From contig JAHJHC010000077.1 in assembly GCA_018824145.1 (NCBI GenBank), positions 1 to 35,167 of the forward strand: 35,167 nt of DNA. Direction: 5' to 3'. Below the pieces are notes generated by a model. The model worked only from the letters and a program-made list of their open reading frames with translations. It was not told the DNA's origin and made no database searches. The translations under genes were made by a program, and so were the position numbers. Shown in pieces: positions 16,231 through 25,640 of this stretch (the first letter of the stretch is position 1; every line of letters starts with the position of its first letter). The DNA is from Candidatus Omnitrophota bacterium (GTDB lineage: Bacteria; Omnitrophota; Gorgyraeia; Gorgyraeales; Gorgyraeaceae).

Positions 16231-17832
16231 ATGAAAAAGACACACGAAACCAGGAAAAAAGGAAAGGATGCAAGGCGTTTATTTAACGAACTGGTAGAGC
16301 ATGGCAAGAAAAAAGGACATCTGACTTATGAAGAGATAAATGAGTTATTGCCTGATGGAATTGTCTCTGCTTCACAGATAGAGAAGGTTTTTACGATCTT
16401 GGATAAAGAAGATATAATGATAGTAGATACGGAGGAGGAATTCAATGCGCACAAGAAAAAAACTGGGGGCAATGGAAAACATAAACATCGTACTGATAAA
16501 CAGGCCTCGTCACCTTCGGTAGGGGCGCTAGATACGGGCATAGAAGATCCTGTAAAGATGTATCTAAGGCAAATGGGACAGATACCGCTTCTTTCCAGGG
16601 ATGATGAGATAAAGTTGGCTCAAGAAATAGAAATGAGAGAAGAAGAGTTTAAAAGGGTGGTTTTGAGTTGCCCTTATATTAAAGATAGTGTGTTAACCAT
16701 CGCAAATAATATGTTGGCGAGAGAGATCAATATAGAAGAGATAATAAAAGAGGAGCCGACAGTAAGGAAAGAAGACGATGCTTACAGAAAGATCGAGCGT
16801 TTGATCAAAAAAATAAAGGCTTCAAAAAAAGGAAAAAATATAATAGAAATGTGCTTGGAGTTTAACTTCTGTACGTCTATCATAGAGGATTTTGCAAATA
16901 ACATAAGGATGGCCATATCTGAGATGGATGCTATTGATAGAGAGATCCATAGGATGCGTAAACGCAAAATAAGAGGTAGCATAAAGTCTTTTGAAAAAAA
17001 GAGGAAGGATATAGAGAAGAGATTTGGCAAGAAATATGAAGATATAAAGAAAGACTTCTCTCTTATTAGAAAGCAGGCCTTGAGATTTAATAGGGTCAAA
17101 AAGGCTATGGTAGAGGCGAATTTGAGACTTGTCGTAAGTATTGCGAAAAAATACACAAATAGAGGCCTTTCCTTTTTGGACTTGATTCAGGAAGGCAATA
17201 TCGGTCTTATGAAGGCAGTAGAGAAGTTCGAATATAAGCGTGGGTATAAATTTTCTACTTATGCGACATGGTGGATAAGACAGGCTGTGACACGTTCCAT
17301 AGCTGACCAGGCTAGGACTATAAGAATACCTGTTCACATGACAGAAACGATAAATAAGCTTATAAGGGTTTCAAGGATACTTGTACAGGAAAACGGCAGG
17401 GAGCCCACAGCCGAGGAGATTGCCTCTGAAATGAGGATGAGCGTCGAAAAAGTCAGGGGCATATTAAAGATAGCCCAGGAACCTATATCTTTACAGACGC
17501 CCATAGGGGACGAAGGCGATACTAATTTCGGTGATTTTATAGAGGATAAAAAAGCGATTTCTCCGGCTAATGCTACTGCGTACACTATGCTGAAAGAAGA
17601 GATGGATAATATCCTTAATACACTCACTGAAAGAGAAAAAAGGGTTCTAAGGCTCAGGTTTGGAATAGGCGATGGTTATCCGAGGACACTTGAAGAAGTG
17701 GGCAGTATTTTTAATGTCACGAGAGAAAGGGTGCGACAGATAGAGGCAAAGGCATTGCGTAAATTGAGACACCCCACTAGAAGCAGGAGACTTAAAAATT
17801 TCCTTGAGATGGCTTTTGGTCAGGAGCTATGA
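16231..17832 (+). CDS. rpoD: RNA polymerase primary sigma factor (sigma70)
   Basis: [76 protein letters not shown]. Confidence 0.97.
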   Translation: MKKTHETRKKGKDARRLFNELVEHGKKKGHLTYEEINELLPDGIVSASQIEKVFTILDKEDIMIVDTEEEFNAHKKKTGGNGKHKHRTDKQASSPSVGALDTGIEDPVKMYLRQMGQIPLLSRDDEIKLAQEIEMREEEFKRVVLSCPYIKDSVLTIANNMLAREINIEEIIKEEPTVRKEDDAYRKIERLIKKIKASKKGKNIIEMCLEFNFCTSIIEDFANNIRMAISEMDAIDREIHRMRKRKIRGSIKSFEKKRKDIEKRFGKKYEDIKKDFSLIRKQALRFNRVKKAMVEANLRLVVSIAKKYTNRGLSFLDLIQEGNIGLMKAVEKFEYKRGYKFSTYATWWIRQAVTRSIADQARTIRIPVHMTETINKLIRVSRILVQENGREPTAEEIASEMRMSVEKVRGILKIAQEPISLQTPIGDEGDTNFGDFIEDKKAISPANATAYTMLKEEMDNILNTLTEREKRVLRLRFGIGDGYPRTLEEVGSIFNVTRERVRQIEAKALRKLRHPTRSRRLKNFLEMAFGQEL

Positions 17833-17875
17833 TTGTTTTTTGGCGGACTAACTATTACAGAAGGAGAGAAGAGTC

Positions 17876-18532
17876 ATGTTGAAAACAAAAAGAATATCTT
17901 TATATGTAGTTTTTTGTCTATTTATTTCAGGTTGTGTTGCAACTTCCAAGACAGTAACACCGACTGGTATCCCGGGAAAAACAACTCCAGTCGTACAAGA
18001 GAAGGTGATCCAGGAGAGCAGTCCTATTGCAGAAGAAAAAGTTGCAGAAGTTCGTGATGATGTGCAAGATTTTGCCCCAGTTAGAAAAGAAAAGGGACCA
18101 ATTACGGAAAAAGGGGGACCTGCTCGGATTACACATTCGCAGATTACAAACTTGATAAGCGAGATCTTTGATATTCAGTCTTCCGAGACGTTGTCGGGAC
18201 AGCCTAGATTTTCAGGGACTTCAGAGAATAATCTTGCAACGTTAGAGATTATAGGTGAAAAAGATGATGTCTTGCAGGCATCGGTAAAATTGATGTATCC
18301 GAAGGACGTTGAGGCTATCAATATCGATTTAAATAATGCAATAATGCTCAGATTTTTGAGAAATGTCGCGCCTGAATTCGAAGACTGGTCGAGTAGGGTC
18401 AAAGATATAATAGCCAAGTTCTATTCGACAGAAAAGGATGATGGGGAACGGGATAAAATAACATTGGCCGGGAAAAATATAGAGATTTTATACAATAAAG
18501 AGTCTATTTTGATAACGACAAAATTCAAATAG
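17876..18532 (+). CDS. putative lipoprotein
   Basis: Signal with lipobox (VFCLFISGC). Confidence 0.6.
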   Translation: MLKTKRISLYVVFCLFISGCVATSKTVTPTGIPGKTTPVVQEKVIQESSPIAEEKVAEVRDDVQDFAPVRKEKGPITEKGGPARITHSQITNLISEIFDIQSSETLSGQPRFSGTSENNLATLEIIGEKDDVLQASVKLMYPKDVEAINIDLNNAIMLRFLRNVAPEFEDWSSRVKDIIAKFYSTEKDDGERDKITLAGKNIEILYNKESILITTKFK

Positions 18533-18559
18533 TCGTTTTGTAAGGTTTGCGATAACGTT

Positions 18560-20011
18560 ATGAAAGCATTGAAGAGACAAATCCTAATATTCGTAATGAT
18601 TATGTCTTCGGTTAGTTATGTCCACGCCTATGAGGATCCGTTCAAGGAAGAATCCGCAAAGATATCAGAGCTTTACCGGAAATATGAATATTCGAAAGCG
18701 ATTAATATGGCTCACCAGCTTTTGACGTTAGCGGAAGAAAAGTTCGGAGAAGAGCATTTTTTTGTTGTTAAGACGTTAAATACCCTGGCGACATTTTACC
18801 ACGGTCAAGGTAGATACGCCGAAGCCGAACCTCTTTACAAAAGAGTATTAGATATAAAGATGAAGAATCTCGGTAAAGACCATCCTGATCTGGCAGGTTA
18901 CCTTAGTAATCTGGCGATGCTTTTTCATGATCAAGGAAGGTATGTCGAAGCCGAACCTCTTTACAAAAGAGCGCTGAATATGAAGATCAAGGCATTCGGA
19001 GAGCAGCATCATGATGTAGGGGCATCTTTGAGCAATTTGGCTATGCTTTACCATGATCAAGGGAGATATGCCGAAGCCGAACCCCTATATAAACGAGCAC
19101 TGGAAATACAAAAAAGATCTTTTGGAGAGGATCATGTCTATGTAACGAGTTATATGAACAATATAGCGTCCCTTTACCATGATCAAGGGAGATATGCCGA
19201 AGCCGAGCCTCTTTACCAACGGGCATTAGAAATAAGAAAGAAATCTCTCAAGAAAGGACACACTGACATAGGCACGTCTTTGAATAATCTGGCTGGATTT
19301 TATATTGAGCAAGGGAGGTACGCTGAAACCGAATCTCTTTACCAACAGGCATTGGAAATAAAGATCGAGGCCTTTGGAAGAAATCATCCTGATGTGGCAG
19401 CCCTTCTCAATAATCTGGGGTTGCTTTATTATAAAGAGGGCAGATATGATGAATCAGAATCTCTTTGCGGACAGGCATTGGAGATTACTGAAGAATACTT
19501 CGGGAAAGATCATCCTCATGTGGCTATATCGTTAAATAATCTGGCAAAACTTTATCATCTGCAGGGTAAACATTCTAAGGCAGAGAAGTATTACAAGATG
19601 GCTTTGGAGATTAGTAAGAAGGTATTGGATAAAGATCACCCTGATATATTGACAGTTTTAAACAATCTCGCAATGCTTTACCATGGTCAAGGAAAATACA
19701 TAGATGCAGAAGCCCTTTATAAGCGGGTGTTGACTATGAGAATGAAAAGCCTTGGTAAGAATCATTCCGATGTAGCTGCATCTTTAAACAATCTAGCCTC
19801 GATTTATGTTGATCAGGGAAAATATGATGAGGCAGAGCGCGATTACAAATGGGCTTTAGGAATATATGAAAAATGTTTTGACAAGAATCATGTTGATATA
19901 GCAACTGTATTATGGAATATGGAAACACTTTACAAAAAGATTGGCAAGGAAAAAGAAGCAGAAAACCTAATAGAACGCGATGCAATTATTAGTTCTGGCA
20001 ATCAATTGTAA
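18560..20011 (+). CDS. exported kinesin-light-chain-like TPR protein
   Basis: Signal peptide and about ten 42-aa units of the type LYHDQGRYAEAEPLYKRALEI...FG.DHPDVA.SLNNLA. Confidence 0.9.
   Translation: MKALKRQILIFVMIMSSVSYVHAYEDPFKEESAKISELYRKYEYSKAINMAHQLLTLAEEKFGEEHFFVVKTLNTLATFYHGQGRYAEAEPLYKRVLDIKMKNLGKDHPDLAGYLSNLAMLFHDQGRYVEAEPLYKRALNMKIKAFGEQHHDVGASLSNLAMLYHDQGRYAEAEPLYKRALEIQKRSFGEDHVYVTSYMNNIASLYHDQGRYAEAEPLYQRALEIRKKSLKKGHTDIGTSLNNLAGFYIEQGRYAETESLYQQALEIKIEAFGRNHPDVAALLNNLGLLYYKEGRYDESESLCGQALEITEEYFGKDHPHVAISLNNLAKLYHLQGKHSKAEKYYKMALEISKKVLDKDHPDILTVLNNLAMLYHGQGKYIDAEALYKRVLTMRMKSLGKNHSDVAASLNNLASIYVDQGKYDEAERDYKWALGIYEKCFDKNHVDIATVLWNMETLYKKIGKEKEAENLIERDAIISSGNQL
18776..19990 (+). 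repeat. 126-bp tandem repeat array encoding TPR units
   Basis: Identical 35-mer ctttaccatgatcaagggagatatgccgaagccga at 19046-19080 and 19172-19206, exactly 126 bp apart; more diverged copies flank it. Confidence 0.85.
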
Positions 20012-20099
20012 GACGTTAGATTTATTTGTCCCCCTCCTTTGGCCAGGATACCTGACACATAATCAAAAGAGCAATATATGTTTAGTTAATTTAGTTCTA

Positions 20100-20128
20100 T
20101 TGAAGTCTAGGCTATCAAGTGCTAAAAT
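20100..20128 (+). promoter_or_regulatory. sigma70-like promoter TTGAAG-N17-TAAAAT
   Basis: Predicted transcription start lies about 5 nt before ATG 20140. Confidence 0.55.
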
Positions 20129-20139
20129 AAGTACTAATT

Positions 20140-21603
20140 ATGACTATCCCGAAGTTTAATCGCATATTCAGAAAGGTGATTTATTGTGCTTTGCTTTTTA
20201 CAATATGCGTTATAATTGCATTTTTTATTTTTGAAGTGGGATTGCGGATTGCAGGAGATGCTTGGCAATATCTTTTTAAAAGGACCCAATCGTCTAATAA
20301 TATTTTTTATGTTTATGTTATCGGAGGCTCTACGTCATATGGATTTCCTTATGGCGAGAAGATTTCGTTCCCGAAAATAATATCATATATGTTTGATGGA
20401 AAAATAAATAAAAAAAATGTTAAGGTTATTAATTTAGCGATTCCCGGACATGATTTGGAAACTCAATATTGGAAATTTTATCAGGAATTATTTAAGAGGC
20501 CTCGAAAAGAAGGGATTTTATTAATATATTCCGGGATAAATGAACATATAACCGATACTTATTACGATCATTCTTTTAAATATTGGCAATTTATGCAGAG
20601 ATCCATATTGTTATCAAAATCATTGTTATTATTAAAAAATATTTCCAGGCCTAAGTTTATTGTTAATAGGATGGAGCATTTGTTATACGATAATTCGCTT
20701 TCAAGATATGAATACAGGGTAGAAAAAACAATAAAACTAGCCAGGAAATATGGTTTAAGAATAATACTTTCTACTTTAGTGGGAAATATTTCTGAAATCC
20801 ATCCGTGCGGAACAGATCCCCGTCGGCAGGAGTTTATGGAATTATTTGAATTCGGGAGAGAATTTGAGAGAAAAGGTCCTTTTGTTAAAGCAATATGTAT
20901 TTATAAGAAAATTTCGAAAAAATACAACATAGGTTCATGTAATTTATATTATCATTTGGCTAAATGCTATCAGGATTTAGGGCAATATGAAAGTGCAAGA
21001 GAATATTATCACATGGCAATTGATAATGGAGCAGGAAATCGGCCGACTCGAGGGCAAAATAGGGTTATAAGGAAAATAGCTAAAAAATACAACACAGGAT
21101 TAGCAGATGTAGCTGAATATTTTAAAGAGGCATCCCCCAATGGCTTAATGGGATACAATTTATTCTCCGATGGCCATCACCCTAACATAGAAGGGTATCT
21201 TCTTATGTCAAGATGTATAGCAGATGAGATGCAAAGGATTCTAAACAGTAAGATTTCTCGCATGCCTACAAGAGAAGAGATAATTCACTGTTTTGATTTT
21301 AACCACAATGATTCTTTTAAGGCATATCTTACTAGTATAGATTGGATTTGTGGATTAGGTCTTGAATGCGTACAAAATGAACGAGCCGAGTCTATAAAAA
21401 GGGTTGAATTTTATTTAAAGAAGATGGATGAAATTCATCCAGATTCTCTGGATACTTGTCTGGCTCATCTTTTAGTAGCTACTTTAAAAATGGATAAAAA
21501 AGAAGTGATTTACTGGATGGAAAAAGGCAAGTTTTCAAAAGAAAACAGCCCGATTCTAGAAAAGATATTTTGGGTACATGAACATCTTGAAGGATTATTA
21601 TGA
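20140..21603 (+). CDS. membrane-anchored SGNH/GDSL-hydrolase-like protein with TPR insert
   Basis: N-terminal TM, VYVIGGSTSYGFPYG, IYSGINEH, DGHHPNIEGYLLMSRCIADEM; TPR-like segment LYYHLAKCYQDLGQYESAREYYHMAIDNG. Confidence 0.75.
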   Translation: MTIPKFNRIFRKVIYCALLFTICVIIAFFIFEVGLRIAGDAWQYLFKRTQSSNNIFYVYVIGGSTSYGFPYGEKISFPKIISYMFDGKINKKNVKVINLAIPGHDLETQYWKFYQELFKRPRKEGILLIYSGINEHITDTYYDHSFKYWQFMQRSILLSKSLLLLKNISRPKFIVNRMEHLLYDNSLSRYEYRVEKTIKLARKYGLRIILSTLVGNISEIHPCGTDPRRQEFMELFEFGREFERKGPFVKAICIYKKISKKYNIGSCNLYYHLAKCYQDLGQYESAREYYHMAIDNGAGNRPTRGQNRVIRKIAKKYNTGLADVAEYFKEASPNGLMGYNLFSDGHHPNIEGYLLMSRCIADEMQRILNSKISRMPTREEIIHCFDFNHNDSFKAYLTSIDWICGLGLECVQNERAESIKRVEFYLKKMDEIHPDSLDTCLAHLLVATLKMDKKEVIYWMEKGKFSKENSPILEKIFWVHEHLEGLL

Positions 21604-23123
21604 AAAGAAATAAGGAGCTTTTAATTAAAATTTTATTTTTTTCATTTCTTGTTTTAGCGCCAAGGTTATTTTTCTTTTTTATTACTGAAAACTTTTATAA
21701 TGAGGAGCCCCCATTTTATATTTATGATGCCCTGCAGATAATAAAATCAGGAGAAATCCCGTTGCAGCATAACCATCCGGGAGGATATCAATTGATCCTT
21801 GCGGCCATTATATCATTGTCAAAATTTATATCAGATAAGATAAGTCCGATATTATTGCCGAGATTGATTACTCTTCTTTTAGGGATATTTAGTGCGGGGA
21901 TTTATTATTTACTTATAAAATATTTATTCAAAAAATCAAATGCATTGATTTCTTTCATTATTCTGTGTTTACATTATCCTTTTATAATCTTGAGCGTTAA
22001 TACGCTTAATTATATGCCGATGTATTTCTTTGTGCTGCTGGGGATTTTGACATTTATTTATTTTCTAGATAAAAATGACGTTAAATATTATATTTGCTCT
22101 GCTATATCTATTGCTTTCGCCGCTATGATGCGACAGGCTGCCTGGCCGCTCCCATTTATACTGACGCTGATTCTTATATCGAAGAGAAGGATACTTCAAT
22201 CTGTTCTTTTTTTTCTTCTAACATTTGCCTATCCTATTTACTATATGGTTCGATTGTATCATGATAATGCCCCGTTTGCATTTTATTACGTTGGCGGAGG
22301 CCTTGATGATAAATGTGTGAATACTTTAAATACGAACTTGATTTTTGCATTCCCCGAATATCTTATAAACAACTACCCTTCCTATCTTTTTATTGCCGGA
22401 CTTGCGGGGATTGTCATTTCTTTATTTAGATACGCCAAAGGCTATAACCATAAAATAATTTTAGCAATTTTTTTCCTGACGAATTTTATGATATACAATT
22501 TTCTGGTGATGACTAATAATTTCATATTTATAAGTGAATACGGAAGTCTTCATCCTCGATACAGTGTTCTGTTTATCTTACTCCTCCTCCCTTTTTCTAT
22601 AGAAATCCTAGAAAAAATCTCAGCTAATATTTTCCGATTTAAAAAAAATGTTGCTATGCTGGTAGTAGCCATTTTGATGATTCCTTCTATGGTTTTATCA
22701 TGGCAAGGAGTATCATCTGATTTAAAACAATATATGGTGCCTGAGGCTTATAATGATCTATCCGATTATTTAAAAAAAAATATATCCAAACAATCGAAAT
22801 TAATAATTGCCTCAAATAGGCGTCAATATATAGTCCACGCTTTAATAAAAAGCAATAGGACTTATGATGTTATTAATTTTTTTGATCCACCTTCCTTTGG
22901 ACATGAATATATTCTGGATGAATTAACCGCAGAAGGATTGTGTAATTCAGCAGAAGATGTTATTAAAGAGTATAAATTAGATAATGATACAGATTACGCG
23001 ATTATTTTTGATTCGTCACTTACGAGATTGAAGCAGGTAGATATTTCTCATTTAGAATCTCGCTACCCTAATAAAGAATATAAGATTGTCAGATTCGGAG
23101 ATATACTTTTGATTAGGCCGTAA
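21600..23123 (+). CDS. multi-TM glycosyltransferase, GT39/PMT-like
   Basis: Polytopic protein with IPLQHNHPGGYQLILAAI and ARL/PRL periplasmic loop motifs; start overlaps previous stop. Confidence 0.65.
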   Translation: MKRNKELLIKILFFSFLVLAPRLFFFFITENFYNEEPPFYIYDALQIIKSGEIPLQHNHPGGYQLILAAIISLSKFISDKISPILLPRLITLLLGIFSAGIYYLLIKYLFKKSNALISFIILCLHYPFIILSVNTLNYMPMYFFVLLGILTFIYFLDKNDVKYYICSAISIAFAAMMRQAAWPLPFILTLILISKRRILQSVLFFLLTFAYPIYYMVRLYHDNAPFAFYYVGGGLDDKCVNTLNTNLIFAFPEYLINNYPSYLFIAGLAGIVISLFRYAKGYNHKIILAIFFLTNFMIYNFLVMTNNFIFISEYGSLHPRYSVLFILLLLPFSIEILEKISANIFRFKKNVAMLVVAILMIPSMVLSWQGVSSDLKQYMVPEAYNDLSDYLKKNISKQSKLIIASNRRQYIVHALIKSNRTYDVINFFDPPSFGHEYILDELTAEGLCNSAEDVIKEYKLDNDTDYAIIFDSSLTRLKQVDISHLESRYPNKEYKIVRFGDILLIRP

Positions 23124-23154
23124 AGCATAATTTAATCTTATATATTTAAAGATT

Positions 23155-24771
23155 ATGAGGCAAAATGTTAAAATAGATACATTGATTTTAATTATTATAC
23201 TTATTTTTCATTTTGGCGCTAATTTTGTATGGTTAAGTATAGATGAGAACCCTTTTCTCCCAGATGAAATTTTTCATATCCATGACTACCATTCTTTTTA
23301 TAGTGGAATCAAAGATATTAATGTTATAAAAGAACTCCCCTTTATATCAATAAAAAAAATATTTCTATTGTTTAACATCAGTACACAGGCATGGCCTAGG
23401 TTTGTCTATTTTACTTCCTACCTTTTTACTCTGTTTTTAGGATATAGCATATTTACACTAAAGATATCGAATATGTTGTATTTTGCAATTTTAATCTTTT
23501 CGCTATACTTTATTGGCAGGAAATGTCTTGATGCTAAAACAGGACTTTTAGCTGCTTTTATGGTTTCTTTTTATCCGGGAGTATGTGGTATTTCAAGGGT
23601 ATATGGTATTGATTTTCCTTTAGCAGCTATGGCAAGTTTGACAACGTTATTTTTATTGCTTTCAGAAAATTTCTCGCGCAGAAAATATTCTATTTTTTTT
23701 GGCATTTCATTGGGAATAGGCTTTCTTGTAAAAGGGACGATATTATTGTTTGTATCAGGTATAATAGGATACATTTTTTTCAGAATTTTAAAGGACAGGG
23801 ATTTGCAATTGCGACGACAGAGACTAAGGAATTTTTACCTTTCCATTTTAACAGCGCTGGTAATTTCATCTGTGTGGTGGTTTGGAAACTTTAAAGAAAT
23901 TTATTGCAATCTTTATGTTAATATAATAGGAAGGACAATAGGATATCCTCATACCGTATACCAGAGGATATTTTACTATTTGACACATATCATTGAAGAT
24001 ATTTCAGTAATTTTTTTAGTTATATTTATTGCTGGTTTTTTTCTAGCTATCAAAAATAAAATGCGTCATATAATAGAAGTATCGCTTTGGATCATAATAC
24101 CTTATGTGTTGTTAAGTATGATGGCTATAAAGAATGGAAGATATTATGCTCCAAGTTATCCGGCCTTTGCCTTGATTACTGCGTATGGGATTTCGAGTAT
24201 TCAATCGAAGCGTATTCGAAGATTTTTCACAATATTCGTTGTTATCATGAGTATGGCCTTATTTTATAAATTGAGTTTCAATATAGGATTTTTTCCGAGG
24301 ATAAATATAGTAGAGCCATATAGATGGCATCTTGCCAAAAAGATTCCGCCTTATTGGATAGATAGATATTGTCACTCGCCAGTAGATACTAATTACAAAG
24401 ATATAACCGAAAAGATAGTGGGTATGATTCAAAAGAAAGAAATGCGCAGTGATAAAAAGATATTAATTGGCTTGGAGACGGAATGTGTCGATTTTGATAC
24501 AGTGAGGATTTTGCATTTGATAAAGTATTATATTATTACCGAATACGAAAGTTATATTTTGAAAATAGAACAAGAAGAAAGGTTTTACGAAAATGAATGT
24601 ATGGAGTTAGATTATGTTATTGTCGTTACAGACGTGGGGTCAAGAGAAGGAGTTTATCAAGAAAAAAAATATTTCAGTGATGAGAAACACGAAAAGCTTA
24701 TTGAGGTCATGAAAGAAATAGCTTATCCTATCAGAAAGGAGATAGTTTTATATAAGAATATAGCAAAATAA
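23155..24771 (+). CDS. multi-TM glycosyltransferase, GT39/PMT-like
   Basis: ENPFLPDEIFHI motif, many TM segments, AFMVSFYPGVCGISRVYGIDFPLAAMASLTTLFLLLS. Confidence 0.7.
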   Translation: MRQNVKIDTLILIIILIFHFGANFVWLSIDENPFLPDEIFHIHDYHSFYSGIKDINVIKELPFISIKKIFLLFNISTQAWPRFVYFTSYLFTLFLGYSIFTLKISNMLYFAILIFSLYFIGRKCLDAKTGLLAAFMVSFYPGVCGISRVYGIDFPLAAMASLTTLFLLLSENFSRRKYSIFFGISLGIGFLVKGTILLFVSGIIGYIFFRILKDRDLQLRRQRLRNFYLSILTALVISSVWWFGNFKEIYCNLYVNIIGRTIGYPHTVYQRIFYYLTHIIEDISVIFLVIFIAGFFLAIKNKMRHIIEVSLWIIIPYVLLSMMAIKNGRYYAPSYPAFALITAYGISSIQSKRIRRFFTIFVVIMSMALFYKLSFNIGFFPRINIVEPYRWHLAKKIPPYWIDRYCHSPVDTNYKDITEKIVGMIQKKEMRSDKKILIGLETECVDFDTVRILHLIKYYIITEYESYILKIEQEERFYENECMELDYVIVVTDVGSREGVYQEKKYFSDEKHEKLIEVMKEIAYPIRKEIVLYKNIAK

Positions 24772-24840
24772 TCATGCGGGGAGTTAATCTAGTATGATTT
24801 TTATGAAAACAATTGCTACCAAAAAAGCTGTTTTGCCTAA

Positions 24841-25080
24841 TATTCAAGAGAAATCAGCTCTCTGAATCTAACTGGACAAGCTTTAGCTATTCCACACATG
24901 ATACATTGTGGAGGCAGTTGTGGTTATCCCGGAGGATGTAATAATGTTAGTCCTGAAGCATTAGATTTTAGGGTAAAAGTTAACGAACTTCCTGCAAATA
25001 TACATGTTAAGCTTTGGCGAAATGAACCAGAAAATGTTAATCAAAAACCTGATATGCTGTTTATGCTTGATTTGATATAA
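24841..25080 (+). CDS. orphan Cys/Gly-rich small ORF, possibly fragmentary (ATG 24898)
   Basis: Open frame YSREISSLNLTGQALAIPHMIHCGGSCGYPGGCNNVSPEALDFRVKVNELPANIHVKLWRN...; no SD or clear start. Confidence 0.3.
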   Translation, partial: YSREISSLNLTGQALAIPHMIHCGGSCGYPGGCNNVSPEALDFRVKVNELPANIHVKLWRNEPENVNQKPDMLFMLDLI

Positions 25081-25121
25081 AAAGTTTCCTCACTTTAAAT
25101 AACAGCTTCCAAAAAATCTCC

Positions 25122-25150
25122 TTGTCATAATATATTCCAAGTGATATAAT
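25122..25150 (+). promoter_or_regulatory. sigma70-like promoter TTGTCA-N17-TATAAT for the tRNA cluster
   Basis: TTGTCA 25122-25127, 17-nt spacer, TATAAT 25145-25150. Confidence 0.75.
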
Positions 25151-25164
25151 TACTATTTCACAGG

Positions 25165-25236
25165 GCCCATGGTTCGACGCGGCCGCCTTCCTTCGACAAG
25201 CTCAGGACAGGTCGGCGTCCTTGCTCACCATAGGGC
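25165..25236. repeat. GC-rich palindromic repeat element in the tRNA leader
   Basis: GCCCATGGT...GGCCGCC...CTTCGACAAGCTCAGGACAGG...GGCGTCC...ACCATAGGGC imperfect inverted arms; composition differs strongly from flanks. Confidence 0.65.
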
Positions 25237-25256
25237 TTCAACAAGTAAAATATCAC

Positions 25257-25333
25257 GGGCCCATAGCTCAGTTGGTTAGAGCACCTGACTCATAATCAGG
25301 GTGTCCAAGGTTCAAGTCCTTGTGGGCCCACCA
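25257..25333 (+). tRNA. tRNA with CAU anticodon (Ile2/lysidine type or Met)
   Basis: GGGCCCA/TGGGCCC acceptor stem, CTGACTCATAATCAG anticodon arm, GGTTCAAGTCC T arm, encoded CCA. Confidence 0.95.
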
Positions 25334-25386
25334 TGAACCACTCGCTAAGTGGACGTGTTAAAATTAGTTTTCGCTCGGGTTCATGG
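25331..25386. repeat. inverted repeat beginning in the tRNA CCA end
   Basis: CCATGAACC (25331-25339) / GGTTCATGG (25378-25386), perfect 9 bp. Confidence 0.8.
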
Positions 25387-25409
25387 CAGGCCATTAACTA
25401 TAACGAATA
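25383..25409 (+). repeat. tRNA-trailing 27-nt repeat, copy 1
   Basis: atggcaggccattaactataacgaata; copy 2 at 25592-25618 differs at one base. Confidence 0.85.
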
Positions 25410-25419
25410 ATGGTTAATG

Positions 25420-25476
25420 CCCTGTACCGGAGCGAACACTATATTAAGATAAGAGAATTTAGCGACTGGTACAGGG
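25420..25476. repeat. inverted repeat ending inside the tRNA-Val 5' end
   Basis: CCCTGTACC (25420-25428) / GGTACAGGG (25468-25476), perfect 9 bp. Confidence 0.8.
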
Positions 25477-25550
25477 CGATTAGCTCAGTTGGTTAGAGTG
25501 CTGCCCTCACATGGCAGAGGTCACTGGTTCAAATCCAGTATCGCCCACCA
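25474..25550 (+). tRNA. tRNA-Val (CAC)
   Basis: GGGCGAT/ATCGCCC acceptor, CTGCC-CTCACAT-GGCAG anticodon arm, GGTTCAAATCC T arm, encoded CCA. Confidence 0.95.
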
Positions 25551-25591
25551 TCCTACGCTCAAATAGGGCGAATCTTCGAAGTATGCTTCGG

Positions 25592-25618
25592 ATGGCAGGC
25601 CATTAATTATAACGAATA
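25592..25618 (+). repeat. tRNA-trailing 27-nt repeat, copy 2
   Basis: atggcaggccattaattataacgaata, preceded by GGATGG pairing with the tRNA-Val CCATCC end. Confidence 0.85.
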
Positions 25619-25640
25619 GTAGATAATAAGGAGTATATAT

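Noticed and set aside
16822-17337. 171-aa ORF on the - strand within rpoD
   Set aside because: Mirror of conserved sigma-factor coding sequence, hydrophobic by codon complement.
17833-18057. 74-aa + strand ORF starting right after rpoD
   Set aside because: Overlaps the lipoprotein gene 17876-18532 in another frame; the latter has a signal/lipobox.
18552-18561. ATAACGTTAT palindrome overlapping the TPR gene start codon
   Set aside because: Only 10 bp of AT-rich symmetry; plausible by chance without conservation data.
25178-25187. GCGGCCGC (NotI) and CCATGG (NcoI) sites suggesting vector contamination
   Set aside because: They lie within a palindromic repeat with matching inverted arms between a native-looking promoter and tRNA; no polylinker or vector sequence follows.
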